Shown: positions 50,474 through 58,590 of the stretch, in pieces
Position numbering within the stretch: position 1 is the stretch's first letter
Layout of the letters: the number at the start of each line of letters is the position of its first letter
NCBI GenBank assembly: GCA_964247695.1
Contig: CAXTVI010000010.1
Location: 35,492 to 99,491, forward strand
Origin: Lichenicoccus sp964247695
Lineage (GTDB): Bacteria; Pseudomonadota; Alphaproteobacteria; Acetobacterales; Acetobacteraceae
Direction of reading: 5' to 3'
DNA: 64,000 nucleotides
The notes under the pieces: model-generated
Told to the model about the DNA's origin: nothing
Databases searched by the model: none
Seen by the model: the letters and a program-made list of their open reading frames with translations, nothing else
Made by a program: the position numbers and the translations under genes

Positions 50474-51514
50474 TCAGCCGGCCGCATTCCCCTTAACGCT
50501 CTCGCGCGGAAAGCGGAAATCCACCGCGCAGAACTCGCAGGTCATGACGATGTCGCCGCCGACGGTCATGTGGTCGAGATCCTCGCTCGGGAAGCCCCCC
50601 AGGATGCCGGCCAGCCGGGCACGCGAGCAGCGGCAGCCATAGGCCAGCGCCCGCGGCCGGTCGGCGGCGACGCCTTCGCTGTGGAACAGCCGGTACAGCA
50701 GCTCCTCCGCGGACAGCCGGTCGTCGAGCAGTTCCGCGTCGGTCACCGTCGCCGCCAGCATCAGGGCGGTGCGCCAGCTTTCGACGGCCGCGTCGCGCGA
50801 GCCGGCAACGGCCCGGGAGGCGGCGTCCAGGCGCGCATTGTCGAGTTCGACGCCGTCCTGCAGCACGAGCCCCGAGGCGGTGCCGGTGCCGTCGAACTGG
50901 CCGCCGCCATGCGCGATCCGCTCCAGCACCAGGGCGGCGGAGCGCCAGCCGGCGTCGGTCTGCTGCGCCGACAGCCGGACGCTGCAGTCATGCTGCTCGG
51001 AGGTCTCGAAATAATGCTGCGCCATCTCGGCGAGGCTCTCGCCCTCGATGGCGACGATGCCCTGGTGGCGCTCCATCTCGCCGCCCTGGTCGACGGTAAA
51101 GGCGAGGTAGCCGCGGCCCAGCAGGGCCGCCGCGTTCGGCTCCGGGTCGGTCGCCAGCAGGGCGGCGAAGCGCTCCGGATCGGTGCGCGCATAGAATCGC
51201 AGGGCCCCGGCTTCGGTGCAATCGGCCAGCAGGATCGAGACCGGTCCGTCGCCCTTGGCCTGCAGGCTGAACGAGCCCTGGAACTTCAGCGCGGAGGCCA
51301 GCCCCGCGACCAGGGCAAGCGCCTCGCCGGCCAGCCGGTTCACCGGCTCCGGATTGTCGTGCCGGGAGATCAGCGCGTCGGCGAGCACGCCAAGCCGCAC
51401 CAGGCGACCGCGCACCGGGCGCTCGGGCATGTAGAACGGCGTGATACCCCGCGGCACGACGATGTCGGGCACGTCGGGGCGAGTGGTATCGAGGAAGGCG
51501 GGTGTTTCGACCAT
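50474..51514 (-). CDS. hslO: Hsp33 redox-regulated chaperone
   Basis: This 346-residue protein is a holdase chaperone activated by oxidation. The N-terminal domain has GALRFYART and the conserved LLGRGYLAFTVDQGGEMERHQGIV pattern. The C-terminal zinc centre has GCRCSRARLA (CxC) and MTCEFCAVDF (CxxC). All four zinc cysteines are present, so redox switching should work. It lies downstream of argF and a 118-residue gene on the same strand, the usual arrangement in this group. Confidence 0.93.
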   Translation of the reverse strand: MVETPAFLDTTRPDVPDIVVPRGITPFYMPERPVRGRLVRLGVLADALISRHDNPEPVNRLAGEALALVAGLASALKFQGSFSLQAKGDGPVSILLADCTEAGALRFYARTDPERFAALLATDPEPNAAALLGRGYLAFTVDQGGEMERHQGIVAIEGESLAEMAQHYFETSEQHDCSVRLSAQQTDAGWRSAALVLERIAHGGGQFDGTGTASGLVLQDGVELDNARLDAASRAVAGSRDAAVESWRTALMLAATVTDAELLDDRLSAEELLYRLFHSEGVAADRPRALAYGCRCSRARLAGILGGFPSEDLDHMTVGGDIVMTCEFCAVDFRFPRESVKGNAAG

Positions 51515-51574
51515 CGCGCCAAGATAGGGAGCGCGCCTGCGGATCGCCAGTAAGCCCGCGGCATGACCGGCCGC

Positions 51575-51931
51575 TTAGATGTTGTCGCTTATCTCGGCTT
51601 CCAGGGCCTCGAGCTTCTGCTCCAGCGCGTCCACGACCGCCTGTGGCAGGCGCTCCTCCTCGAGCAGCGCCGTCAGCAGCCGCCTGCGGCAGCGGTCGTG
51701 CGTCTCGTCGAGGTCGCGGGTGCGGCCGGCGCCCGCCAGGCAGTCGAGGTAGCTGTTGCGCAGCGCGCGCAGCGTCGGGCGCTGCGGCAGGGACGCCAGG
51801 ATATCGTCCAGGCTTTGCTCGACCCAGCCGGGCGTTGCCGGCACATCCTCGGTGGTTGACGGGCTGGCGATCGGGCCGGACGCGGGACGCTCTTCATCCG
51901 CCGGGCCGGCATGTTCGGGATCGTCGCTCAT
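51575..51931 (-). CDS. Small acidic protein of unknown function between argF and hslO
   Basis: This 118-residue acidic protein has a disordered Pro/Ala/Glu-rich first third. It is followed by predicted helices: VEQSLDDILASLPQRPTLRALRNSYLDCL, CRRRLLTALLEEERLP and a coiled-coil-like end VVDALEQKLEALEAEI. It is not recognised as a named family. The ATG overlaps the argF TGA by ATGA, indicating translational coupling, and hslO begins 60 bp further on. Conservation of the position in related genomes would be the main support for function. Confidence 0.72.
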   Translation of the reverse strand: MSDDPEHAGPADEERPASGPIASPSTTEDVPATPGWVEQSLDDILASLPQRPTLRALRNSYLDCLAGAGRTRDLDETHDRCRRRLLTALLEEERLPQAVVDALEQKLEALEAEISDNI

Positions 51932-52923
51932 GATGCGTTCCTGACCGGCCGATCCGCGGCCTGCTGTGCGAGCTCGCGCCACTGGGCGCCCCCGAGCGAC
52001 CAGAGTAGCAGCGCCTTTTGGGCGTGCAGCCGGTTCTCGGCTTCGTCGAACACCACCGACCAGGGGCCGTCGATGACCTCGTCGGTGACCTCCTCGCCGC
52101 GATGCGCGGGAAGGCAGTGCATGAACAGCGCGTCCGGCGCCGCCTGGCGCATCAGGGCCGCATCCACACGATACGGCTCAAGCGCGGTGGACCAGTCCTC
52201 GGCCGGGTCGTCCGACATCGACATCCAGGTGTCGGTGACCACGCAACTCACCCCTGCGACCGCCTCGGCCGCGCTGCGGGTGAGGGTGATGCCGCCGCCC
52301 TGTGCCTTCGCCCACTCCAGCACGTCCGCGTCCGGCGCGAGATCCGCAGGGGTTGCGATGCGCAGCGCGAAGCCGAACCGCACCGCCGCCTCGACCCAGG
52401 ACACTGCAACGTTGTTGCCGTCGCCGCACCAGGCGAGGGTTCGGCCCGCGATCGGCCCGCGATGCTCCTCGAAGGTCAGGATGTCGGCCAGGATCTGCAC
52501 CGGATGCGAGCGCGATGTCAGGCCGTTGATCACCGGGATGGTGCTGTGCGCCACCAACTCGGCGAGCTTGCCGGGATCGTCGGTGCGCAGCACCAGCGCA
52601 TCGAGGAAGCGCGAGAGCACGCGCGCGGTGTCCGGGATGCTCTCGCCGCGGCCGAGCTGGGTGTCACGCGGCGAGAGCACGATGACCTCGCCGCCGAGCT
52701 GGCGCATCGCCACCTCGAACGAGACCCGGGTCCGGGTCGAGGGCTTCTCCATCATCAGCCCCAGGGTGCGGCCGGCAAGCGGGCGGCCCGGATGCAGCGG
52801 ATGGCGCCGCCCCTGCTGTGCGCGCTTCATGACGGAGGCCGCTTCGAGGATTGCGCGCAGGGTCGCGATGTCGAGGTCGCGCAGCTCGAGATAGTGTCGC
52901 AGCGGACTCGTGCCGGGGCTCAT
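51928..52923 (-). CDS. argF: Ornithine carbamoyltransferase
   Basis: This 331-residue enzyme makes citrulline from ornithine and carbamoyl phosphate. The carbamoyl-phosphate loop is EKPSTRTRVSFE, and HSTIPVINGLTSRSHPVQILADIL contains the substrate-ordering region. VTDTWMSMSD and FMHCLPAHRGEEV follow; the latter holds the catalytic Cys and the ornithine loop. The length and the motifs fit well. Its ATG overlaps the argD stop by ATGA, and its own stop overlaps the next small gene in the same way, so these genes are translated as a unit. Confidence 0.96.
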   Translation of the reverse strand: MSPGTSPLRHYLELRDLDIATLRAILEAASVMKRAQQGRRHPLHPGRPLAGRTLGLMMEKPSTRTRVSFEVAMRQLGGEVIVLSPRDTQLGRGESIPDTARVLSRFLDALVLRTDDPGKLAELVAHSTIPVINGLTSRSHPVQILADILTFEEHRGPIAGRTLAWCGDGNNVAVSWVEAAVRFGFALRIATPADLAPDADVLEWAKAQGGGITLTRSAAEAVAGVSCVVTDTWMSMSDDPAEDWSTALEPYRVDAALMRQAAPDALFMHCLPAHRGEEVTDEVIDGPWSVVFDEAENRLHAQKALLLWSLGGAQWRELAQQAADRPVRNAS

Positions 52924-54113
52924 GCCGACAGGGCCGGCTCGGACTGCCGCACGCTGGCCGCGGCACGGGCAACCCGCCGCACCGCGTCCAGGCACTCCTC
53001 CGGCGTCACCACCAGCGGCGGCACCAGCCGCAGCACGTTCTCGCCGGCGGCCACCACCAGCAGCCCTTCCTGCATGCAGGCGGCCTGCAGGGCGGTGTTC
53101 GGCAGCACGCACTGGATGCCCTGCATCAGCCCGACGCCGCGCACGCCGGAGAACGCCTCCGGATGGTCCAGGACAAGCGTCTCCAGCGCCTCGCGCAGCA
53201 CGGCGCCGGTGTCGGCCACCTGGTCGAGGAAGCCTGGAGCCAGCACCACGTCCAGCACGGCGTTGCCGGCGGCGCAGGCCAGCGGGCTGCCGCCGAATGT
53301 GGTGCCGTGCGAACCCGCCGTCAGGTGTCGCGCCACCGCCTCGGTGGCCAGGATGGCGCCGAGCGGAAAGCCGCCACCGATGCCCTTGGCGCTCGACACC
53401 ACGTCCGGGCGCACCACGGCCCATTCATGCGCGAACAGCCGACCGGTGCGTCCCATGCCGCACTGCACCTCGTCGAAGCCGAGCAGCAGCCCGAACTCGT
53501 CGCAGGTGGTGCGAAGCTCTCGCAGGAAGCGCGCATCCGCCGACCGCACCCCCCCTTCGCCCTGGATCGGCTCGATGATGATGCCGGCGGTCTGCGGTGT
53601 GATGGCGTCGCGCACCGCGTTGAGGTTGTTCATCGGCACGTGGTCGAACCCGTCGACCGGCGTGCCGAACCCCTGCAGGTACTTCTCGTTGCCGGTTGCC
53701 GACAGCATCGCCAGCGTGCGGCCGTGGAAGGCGCCGTTGAAGCAGATCATGCGGGTGCGGTCGCTATGCCCGGTGGCGAACATCGCCCGCCGCATCAGCT
53801 TGACCATGCCCTCGTTGGCTTCCGCGCCCGAGTTGCAGAAGAACACGCTGTCGGCGAACGACGCATCGACCAGGCGCTGCGCCAGCCGCTCGGCCTGCGG
53901 GATCCGATACAGGTTCGAGACGTGCATTACCCGTCCCGCCTGCTCGCTGATCGCGGCGACGAGATGCGGATGGCCGTGGCCGAGCGAGGAGGTCGCGATT
54001 CCCGCGCCGAAATCGAGATAGCGTCGCCCCTCGGCCGTGTACAGCCAGACACCCTTGCCCCGCTCGAAGGCGAGGTCGGCACGGTTGTAGGTCGGCATCA
54101 GGGAGGCGATCAT
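52920..54113 (-). CDS. argD: Acetylornithine aminotransferase
   Basis: This 397-residue class III aminotransferase makes N-acetylornithine for arginine synthesis and may also serve lysine synthesis. The cofactor-phosphate region is NSGAEANEGMVKL, and FHGRTLAMLSATGN, IIIEPIQGEGGVR, FDEVQCGMGRTG and SSAKGIGGGFPLGA (Lys aldimine) follow. The start at 54113 was chosen because the conserved MPTYNRADLAFERGKG begins near it. It heads the arg unit. The 281-bp region upstream is divergent from a small charged protein gene. Confidence 0.95.
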   Translation of the reverse strand: MIASLMPTYNRADLAFERGKGVWLYTAEGRRYLDFGAGIATSSLGHGHPHLVAAISEQAGRVMHVSNLYRIPQAERLAQRLVDASFADSVFFCNSGAEANEGMVKLMRRAMFATGHSDRTRMICFNGAFHGRTLAMLSATGNEKYLQGFGTPVDGFDHVPMNNLNAVRDAITPQTAGIIIEPIQGEGGVRSADARFLRELRTTCDEFGLLLGFDEVQCGMGRTGRLFAHEWAVVRPDVVSSAKGIGGGFPLGAILATEAVARHLTAGSHGTTFGGSPLACAAGNAVLDVVLAPGFLDQVADTGAVLREALETLVLDHPEAFSGVRGVGLMQGIQCVLPNTALQAACMQEGLLVVAAGENVLRLVPPLVVTPEECLDAVRRVARAAASVRQSEPALSA

Positions 54114-54394
54114 GGCTAGGTCCTGCACGGATCGGCACAGGTCCCGCACCGGTGCCAGCTGGACGACACTGAAGGTCAGTCTCACTCGCCGCCCGGCGTG
54201 CCGGATGATGCGGTGCACCGAGCGGCCTAGTCAAACTTCGGGCTTGCGCATCGCAAACGGGAGGGTGAAGGGGTGGGAATCACCCGGGAAGGAGACCATA
54301 GTAGGCATCGGGTGACGGTCGGTGAGGCCGACGCAGCGCTATGAAGGCCGCCGGATGCTATGGAGCGGGCGGTGGTCCATCAGAAGGAGATTCG

Positions 54395-54574
54395 ATGGCG
54401 TTCAAGGTCAATTATGCCTTCCAGAAGGCCGAGCGCGACCGGGCCAAGCAAGCCAAGAAGGAAGCGAAACGGCGCGAAAAGGAAGGTCAGGATCAGCAGG
54501 AGGCCGCCGCCGGCGCGCCGGATGCGGGCCTAGATACCCAGACGGCTGGCGAGGAAGAGGGAAGCCCGTCCTAG
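54395..54574 (+). CDS. Small highly charged protein
   Basis: This 59-residue protein begins MAFKVNYAFQKAERDRAKQA. It then continues with Lys/Arg/Glu-rich helix-forming sequence (KKEAKRREKEGQDQQ) and an acidic Ser/Glu tail. An ideal AAGGAG lies 7-12 nt before the ATG, supporting translation. It is not recognised as a defined family. The charge pattern suggests an RNA- or protein-binding helix. The upstream 280 bp are divergent with argD and contain a GGGTG/CACCC hairpin near 54270. Confidence 0.72.
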   Translation: MAFKVNYAFQKAERDRAKQAKKEAKRREKEGQDQQEAAAGAPDAGLDTQTAGEEEGSPS

Positions 54575-54640
54575 CCCTTCCTCAGCCAGCCCTGCCGGGT
54601 GCCGGAGGGCTGCTGCTCTCCGGCCAGGCGGCGAGAGAAA

Positions 54641-55225
54641 TCAGGCTGCCTTCATGGTCGAGGTGAGGCGGTCCAGCACGGCGGTCTTGTCAACGCCCTC
54701 GACCACCGCGATCTCGGCTCCGAAGCGGTCCAGTGCCAATTCGAACAGCTTGCGCTCGCTGAAGCTGCCTTCGAGATTATCGACATGGCGTTGCAGGTCG
54801 CGGACGACCTCGGCCACCTGAAGCAGGTCGCCGGAATTGATCCGGGCCTGGATCTCGACGGCGCGACGTGCCCAGAGCGCCTTGCTGATACGCGGCTTGC
54901 CCTTGATCACCGCCATCGCCTTGTCGACGATCTCCTTGCTCGCGATCTTGCGCAGGCCGGACGCACGGGCGCGGGCCAGCGGGATGCGCAGGGTCATCTG
55001 GTTGTCGGAGAACGAGACCTGGATCACCTCGAGCGAGTGGCCGGCGATCTCCTCGGTGCCGATGCGGTCGATATGGCCGACCCCATGCGCTGCATAGACG
55101 ACGGCGTCGCCTTCCTTGAAGGGGTCGTTGTCGAGCGTCTTCTCATGCCCGGCGGTGTTGGCAGCGGCCTTGCGGACCTGCGCCTCGGTCATCGCGGTGC
55201 GTGTCGCCGGCTTGAAAACGTTCAT
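54641..55225 (-). CDS. CarD-family transcription factor
   Basis: This 194-residue protein has a flexible N-terminal extension (about 1-35). A CarD/TRCF RNA-polymerase-interaction domain follows (DNDPFKEGDAVVYAAHGVGHIDRI ... LEVIQVSFSDNQMTLRIPL), then a helical C-terminal DNA-binding part (ISKALWARRAVEIQARINSGDLLQVAEVVRDL, SERKLFELALDRF). CarD proteins bind the beta subunit of RNA polymerase and stabilise open promoter complexes, often at rRNA promoters. The ATG at 55225 has GGGAGG upstream; a longer frame to 55321 is not supported. It is divergent from the DUF6481-like gene. Confidence 0.93.
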   Translation of the reverse strand: MNVFKPATRTAMTEAQVRKAAANTAGHEKTLDNDPFKEGDAVVYAAHGVGHIDRIGTEEIAGHSLEVIQVSFSDNQMTLRIPLARARASGLRKIASKEIVDKAMAVIKGKPRISKALWARRAVEIQARINSGDLLQVAEVVRDLQRHVDNLEGSFSERKLFELALDRFGAEIAVVEGVDKTAVLDRLTSTMKAA

Positions 55226-55533
55226 GAGTGGCCTCCCGCCATCGTGGTTTGACGTGGAAAGCGTTGCCGCATCGTCATCCCCTGCTAGTGTGGTGCTCGA
55301 ACCGACGACCCGTGCGACCACCGGTCATCCTCGCGAGGCGGCAGGCGATCATGCCTGCTACCCGCCACAGCCATGATGCCATAAAATGGCGTTGTCGGAT
55401 ATGGTGGTGACACCGCAGTGCACCAATGGCTAGAAACCGCGTTCAACCAGAACCAGATGCCTGCGGCGCGCACCGGCCATTGTCCAGGCCGGGGCAGCGC
55501 GTGATCCGGGGCAACGGATAAAGGGATCCGACC
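55226..55533. other. Divergent region between carD and the DUF6481-like gene
   Basis: These 308 bp hold no supported protein gene. A 6-bp hairpin (GCAGGC 55341-55346, GCCTGC 55353-55358) lies about 115 bp upstream of the carD start. A 28-codon GTG-initiated frame (55418-55504) is a possible small upstream reading frame but has no ribosome-binding site. The promoter elements were not assigned. Confidence 0.45.
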
Positions 55534-55893
55534 ATTTTCAAGCAGAACAAGTTCAGCGAGCGCCAGCAGACGTCCGCGACCGCCAAGGCGACCTTGCTCG
55601 CCAAGTTCAACGCTCGACCCGCGCCTGACGACCCAGCCGTGCTGCAGCGCCAGGCCGAGCGCCGTGCCGTCATCGAGGCGCGCGAGGCCCGCATGGCCGA
55701 GCGCCGCACCGAGCGTGAGGCGGAGGCGACGCGCGTCGCCGCCGAGCGCGCCGCCGCTGCCGCCGCCGAAGCCGTCCGCCTCGCCGAGGAAGAGGTGGCA
55801 GCCAAGGAGGCAACTCGCCAGGAGGCACTGCTGAAGCTCGAGCAGAAGGCTGCCCGCGACAAGCGCTATGCGGCCCGCAAGGCGCGCCGCTAG
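55534..55893 (+). CDS. DUF6481-like alanine/arginine-rich coiled protein, apparent AUU start
   Basis: This 119-residue protein is rich in Ala, Arg, Glu and Lys and almost entirely helical, ending AARDKRYAARKARR. The segment FKQNKFSERQQTSATAKATL followed by LAKFNARPAPDDPAVLQRQAERRAV matches the DUF6481 family pattern, where the conserved N-terminus starts at M-x-F-K or M-F-K. Here the codon before TTC-AAG is ATT at 55534. An in-frame TAA lies at 55519-55521, and no ATG, GTG or TTG occurs between it and 55594. AAAGGG precedes the ATT by 8 nt. The shorter TTG start at 55594 would lose the conserved part. RecX overlaps the 3' end by 26 bp. Function unknown. Confidence 0.72.
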   Translation: MFKQNKFSERQQTSATAKATLLAKFNARPAPDDPAVLQRQAERRAVIEAREARMAERRTEREAEATRVAAERAAAAAAEAVRLAEEEVAAKEATRQEALLKLEQKAARDKRYAARKARR

Positions 55894-56533
55894 CCACGGC
55901 GCTGCCGCAGCGGTCCATCCCGGCGCCGTGCCGGGTGATGCCGCGTTGCGCGAGGCGGCCCTCGCGCACATCGCCCGGTTCTCCACCACCGAGGCCGGCC
56001 TCGCCCGGGTGCTGTCGCGCCGACTGCAGCGCTGGGCGCAGCGGGCGATCTCAGCCGGCTCCGATCCTGACGAGGTCGCAGCCCAGCGCCAGCAAGCGCA
56101 GGACGGCGTGGCCGCGATCATCATGGATCTGAGCCTGATCGGCGCGGTCGACGACAAGGTCTTCGCACAGTCACGGGCGCGGGCATTGGTCCGATCCGGC
56201 CGCTCGCGCCGCGCCATCGGGGCGCACCTGGCGCAGCGTGGCGTGCCGGCCGAGGAGGCGGGTGAGGCGGTGCTTGCCTCCGCGGGCGAGCTGGGTGGGG
56301 CCGATGACGCCGAATTCGCCGCCGCCCTTCTGCAAGCCCGCCGCCGCCGCGTCGGACCGTTCCGGCGCGACCTCGGAGCGGACGACGAGAACCCGGACAC
56401 GCAGTTCGCGCGGCGACAGCGGGCGCTCGCGGCGCTTGGCCGGGCTGGCTTCGCCCATGACGTTGCTGCACGGGCCCTGGATGCGGATCTTGCGACCGCC
56501 GAGGCCCTGATCGCCCGGCTGCGGAGCATCTGA
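55868..56533 (+). CDS. recX: RecX-family regulatory protein
   Basis: This 221-residue helical-repeat protein has the RecX layout: ALAHIARFSTTEAGLARVLSRRLQRW, an AVDDKVFAQSRARALVRSGRSRRAIGAHLAQRGV core and FARRQRALAALGRAGFAHDVAARAL. RecX inhibits or modulates RecA filaments. No recA gene is nearby in the window. The ATG at 55868 overlaps the end of the preceding gene by 26 bp; an in-frame GTG at 55928 would remove 20 residues that do not look conserved. The CHAP gene begins 2 bp after its stop. Confidence 0.85.
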   Translation: MRPARRAASHGAAAAVHPGAVPGDAALREAALAHIARFSTTEAGLARVLSRRLQRWAQRAISAGSDPDEVAAQRQQAQDGVAAIIMDLSLIGAVDDKVFAQSRARALVRSGRSRRAIGAHLAQRGVPAEEAGEAVLASAGELGGADDAEFAAALLQARRRRVGPFRRDLGADDENPDTQFARRQRALAALGRAGFAHDVAARALDADLATAEALIARLRSI

Positions 56534-56535
56534 CC

Positions 56536-57105
56536 TTGGCCGGCGCGGGCCGACTGCGGCTTGCCCTGCCGGTCCTGGCCGTCGCCTGCCTGCTGTCGGG
56601 CTGCGCCGGCCCGCAATGCGCCCCCTATGCCAGGCGACTGACCGGGGTTGCGCTTGCCGGCGATGCCGGCGGCTGGTGGACGCAGGCGGCCGGCCGCTAC
56701 GCCCGCACCGACTGGCCCGAGCCGGGCGCGATCCTGGTCTTCCGGCCCACCCGACGCATGCCGGCCGGGCATGTCTCGGTGGTGCGGCAGGTGTTGGATG
56801 CGCGCACCATCCTGGTCGACCAGGCGAACTGGGAGCCGGGGCGGATCGACCATGCGGCCCCGGTCCGCGACGTGTCGCACGACAATGACTGGAGCGTGGT
56901 GCGGGTCTGGTGGCCGGCGATCGGACGCCTGGGCACCTCGGTGCATCCGACCTATGGCTTCATCCTGCCGACCCGGCGGCCTGCGATGTCGGCGCTGGGT
57001 GGGCGGCTGCCTCCGGCAATCAGCGCTTGCATGGCTGGCCCGGGGGAGCCATGTGCTCCAGACACGGAAAGAATAGGTCCGCCTCCGGGCGGCAAGAGGG
57101 TGTGA
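56536..57105 (+). CDS. CHAP-domain lipoprotein (putative peptidoglycan amidase)
   Basis: This 189-residue protein begins with TTG and has a lipoprotein signal peptide (lipobox LLSGC, Cys23). The following CHAP-type cysteine peptidase fold has the catalytic cysteine in PQCAPYARRLTG (Cys28), histidine in MPAGHVSVV (His79) and a third residue in DQANWE (Asn98). Such proteins cut peptidoglycan cross-bridges or peptide stems. It sits 2 bp after recX, and its stop overlaps the tatA start (TGATG). This coupling is likely incidental to function. The disordered C-terminal tail is rich in Pro/Gly. Confidence 0.85.
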   Translation: MAGAGRLRLALPVLAVACLLSGCAGPQCAPYARRLTGVALAGDAGGWWTQAAGRYARTDWPEPGAILVFRPTRRMPAGHVSVVRQVLDARTILVDQANWEPGRIDHAAPVRDVSHDNDWSVVRVWWPAIGRLGTSVHPTYGFILPTRRPAMSALGGRLPPAISACMAGPGEPCAPDTERIGPPPGGKRV

Positions 57106-57377
57106 TGGGTAGTCTGAGCATCTGGCACTGGCTGATCGTGCTGGCGGTGATCCTTCTGCTGTTCGGCGGCAGCAGCAAGGTGAGCACGCTGATGGGCGAT
57201 TTTGCCAAGGGCATCAAGTCGTTCAAGAAGAACATGAACGACGACGAGTCGATGGAGGCGCAGGCGAACCACCCGGCGCAGCCGAACAGCATCGCCTCGC
57301 CGGGAATCACCCAGACCTCGCTGCATACGCCCGCATCACCGGTCGGCGCGACCCAGGAGCCGGTGCGCCACAACTGA
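57105..57377 (+). CDS. tatA: Twin-arginine translocase subunit TatA
   Basis: This 90-residue protein has a short N-terminal transmembrane helix (SIWHWLIVLAVILLLFGG), the hinge and the amphipathic helix SKVSTLMGDFAKGIKSFKKNM. A Ser/Pro/Gln-rich tail follows, which is the TatA pattern. TatA forms the pore ring used to export folded Tat substrates. The usual partners tatB and tatC are not adjacent; the next gene is mtnB. It overlaps the CHAP gene (TGATG) and is most likely translated by coupling. Confidence 0.92.
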   Translation: MGSLSIWHWLIVLAVILLLFGGSSKVSTLMGDFAKGIKSFKKNMNDDESMEAQANHPAQPNSIASPGITQTSLHTPASPVGATQEPVRHN

Positions 57378-57384
57378 GGCGCTG

Positions 57385-58029
57385 ATGCGGGACGGCGGAC
57401 GGCCTGTCGCCGCCGGGAACAGCGCGGCCTGGGATGCTGCGGTCGGCGAGATCATCCGCGCCGGTCGGCGCATGGACCGGTTCGGCTGGGTGCCCGGCAC
57501 CGCCGGCAACATCAGTCACCGGCTGCCGGGCGGACAGGTCGCCTTGACCCGAAGTGGTGGTCACAAGGGCTTCCTCGACACGAACTCCGTGATCGCCGTC
57601 GATCTCGGGGGACGTGTGGTGCGGGGTAGCGGCCGGCCAAGTGCCGAGACGATGTTGCACACTCAGATCTATGCCGAGTTCGCGCATGCCAGTGCGGTGC
57701 TGCATGGCCATTCGGTAGCGGCCACCGTGCTGTCCATGACGACCGACTCCGCGTCCATGCAGTTCTCCGGCTTCGAGTTGCTGAAGGTCTTCGAGGGGCA
57801 GCAGACCCACGATGCGACCCTCACGCTGCCGATCCTGGACAATGACCAGGACATCGCGGGCCTCTGCACCCGTGTGGCACCACTGCTCCCCAGCATGACG
57901 ATGGGATACCTGATCCGCGGCCACGGTGTTTATATCTGGGGGCCATCAATGGAGACGGCGCTGGCGCGACTGGAGGGCCTGGAGTTCCTGCTCGCCTGCG
58001 CCCTGGAACAGAGGAGACTGCGGCCATGA
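57385..58029 (+). CDS. mtnB: Methylthioribulose-1-phosphate dehydratase
   Basis: This 214-residue class II aldolase-fold enzyme dehydrates MTRu-1-P in the methionine salvage pathway. GWVPGTAGNISHRL, LTRSGGHKGFLD, PSAETMLHTQIY and LHGHSVAATVLS (zinc-binding His-x-His) are present, with a later His in IRGHGVYIWG. The length matches MtnB. Its stop overlaps the mtnD start by ATGA, and tatA ends 7 bp upstream. The window lacks mtnA, mtnK and mtnP, so the pathway is incomplete locally. Confidence 0.94.
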   Translation: MRDGGRPVAAGNSAAWDAAVGEIIRAGRRMDRFGWVPGTAGNISHRLPGGQVALTRSGGHKGFLDTNSVIAVDLGGRVVRGSGRPSAETMLHTQIYAEFAHASAVLHGHSVAATVLSMTTDSASMQFSGFELLKVFEGQQTHDATLTLPILDNDQDIAGLCTRVAPLLPSMTMGYLIRGHGVYIWGPSMETALARLEGLEFLLACALEQRRLRP

Positions 58030-58565
58030 GTCGTCTGACCGTCTTCCGGGACAACGAGCCCGGCAGCCCGCTGCTGCGTAGCGAGGACAGCGCGGTAATT
58101 GCTGCCGAGTTGCAGGCTATCGGCGTGCGGTTCGAGCGCTGGGACAGCCCGGTGGAGCTGTCGCCGGACGACAGCCCGGAGCTCATCCTGGAAGCCTACC
58201 GGCCGCATCTCGACCGTCTGATGGGCGACCTCGGCGCCGGAACCGCCGACGTCATCAAGCTCAATCCCGATACTCCGAACCTTCCGGCGATCCGCCACAA
58301 GTTCCTCTCCGAGCACACTCACACCGAGGACGAGGTGCGTTTCTTCGTGCACGGACAGGGCAGCTTCATCCTGCATGTCGGCGACCGGGTGTACGACGCG
58401 CACTGCACCCAGGGCGACCTGATCGCGGTGCCGAACGGCATCAAGCACTGGTTCGACGCGGGCGAGGTGCCGTTCGTGACCGCCCTGCGGGTGTTCACCG
58501 ACACCAGCGGCTGGGTCGCGCATTACACCGGCGATACGCTCAGCGAGCGCTTCCCTGCCGCCTGA
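58026..58565 (+). CDS. mtnD: Acireductone dioxygenase
   Basis: This 179-residue cupin enzyme cleaves 1,2-dihydroxy-3-keto-5-methylthiopentene with oxygen. The metal site is in SEHTHTEDEVRFFVHGQG (His, His, Glu) and the final His in GIKHWFDAG. It starts with an ATGA overlap with mtnB and precedes mtnC, consistent with one transcript. Which metal (Fe or Ni) and hence which product cannot be told from the sequence. Confidence 0.96.
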   Translation: MSRLTVFRDNEPGSPLLRSEDSAVIAAELQAIGVRFERWDSPVELSPDDSPELILEAYRPHLDRLMGDLGAGTADVIKLNPDTPNLPAIRHKFLSEHTHTEDEVRFFVHGQGSFILHVGDRVYDAHCTQGDLIAVPNGIKHWFDAGEVPFVTALRVFTDTSGWVAHYTGDTLSERFPAA

Positions 58566-58590
58566 CCTGGTCCTGCCCCCTGAGCTGGTC

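Noticed and set aside
53460..54113. A longer start for argD (54218)
   Set aside because: The extra 35 residues precede the conserved N-terminus and have no ribosome-binding site.
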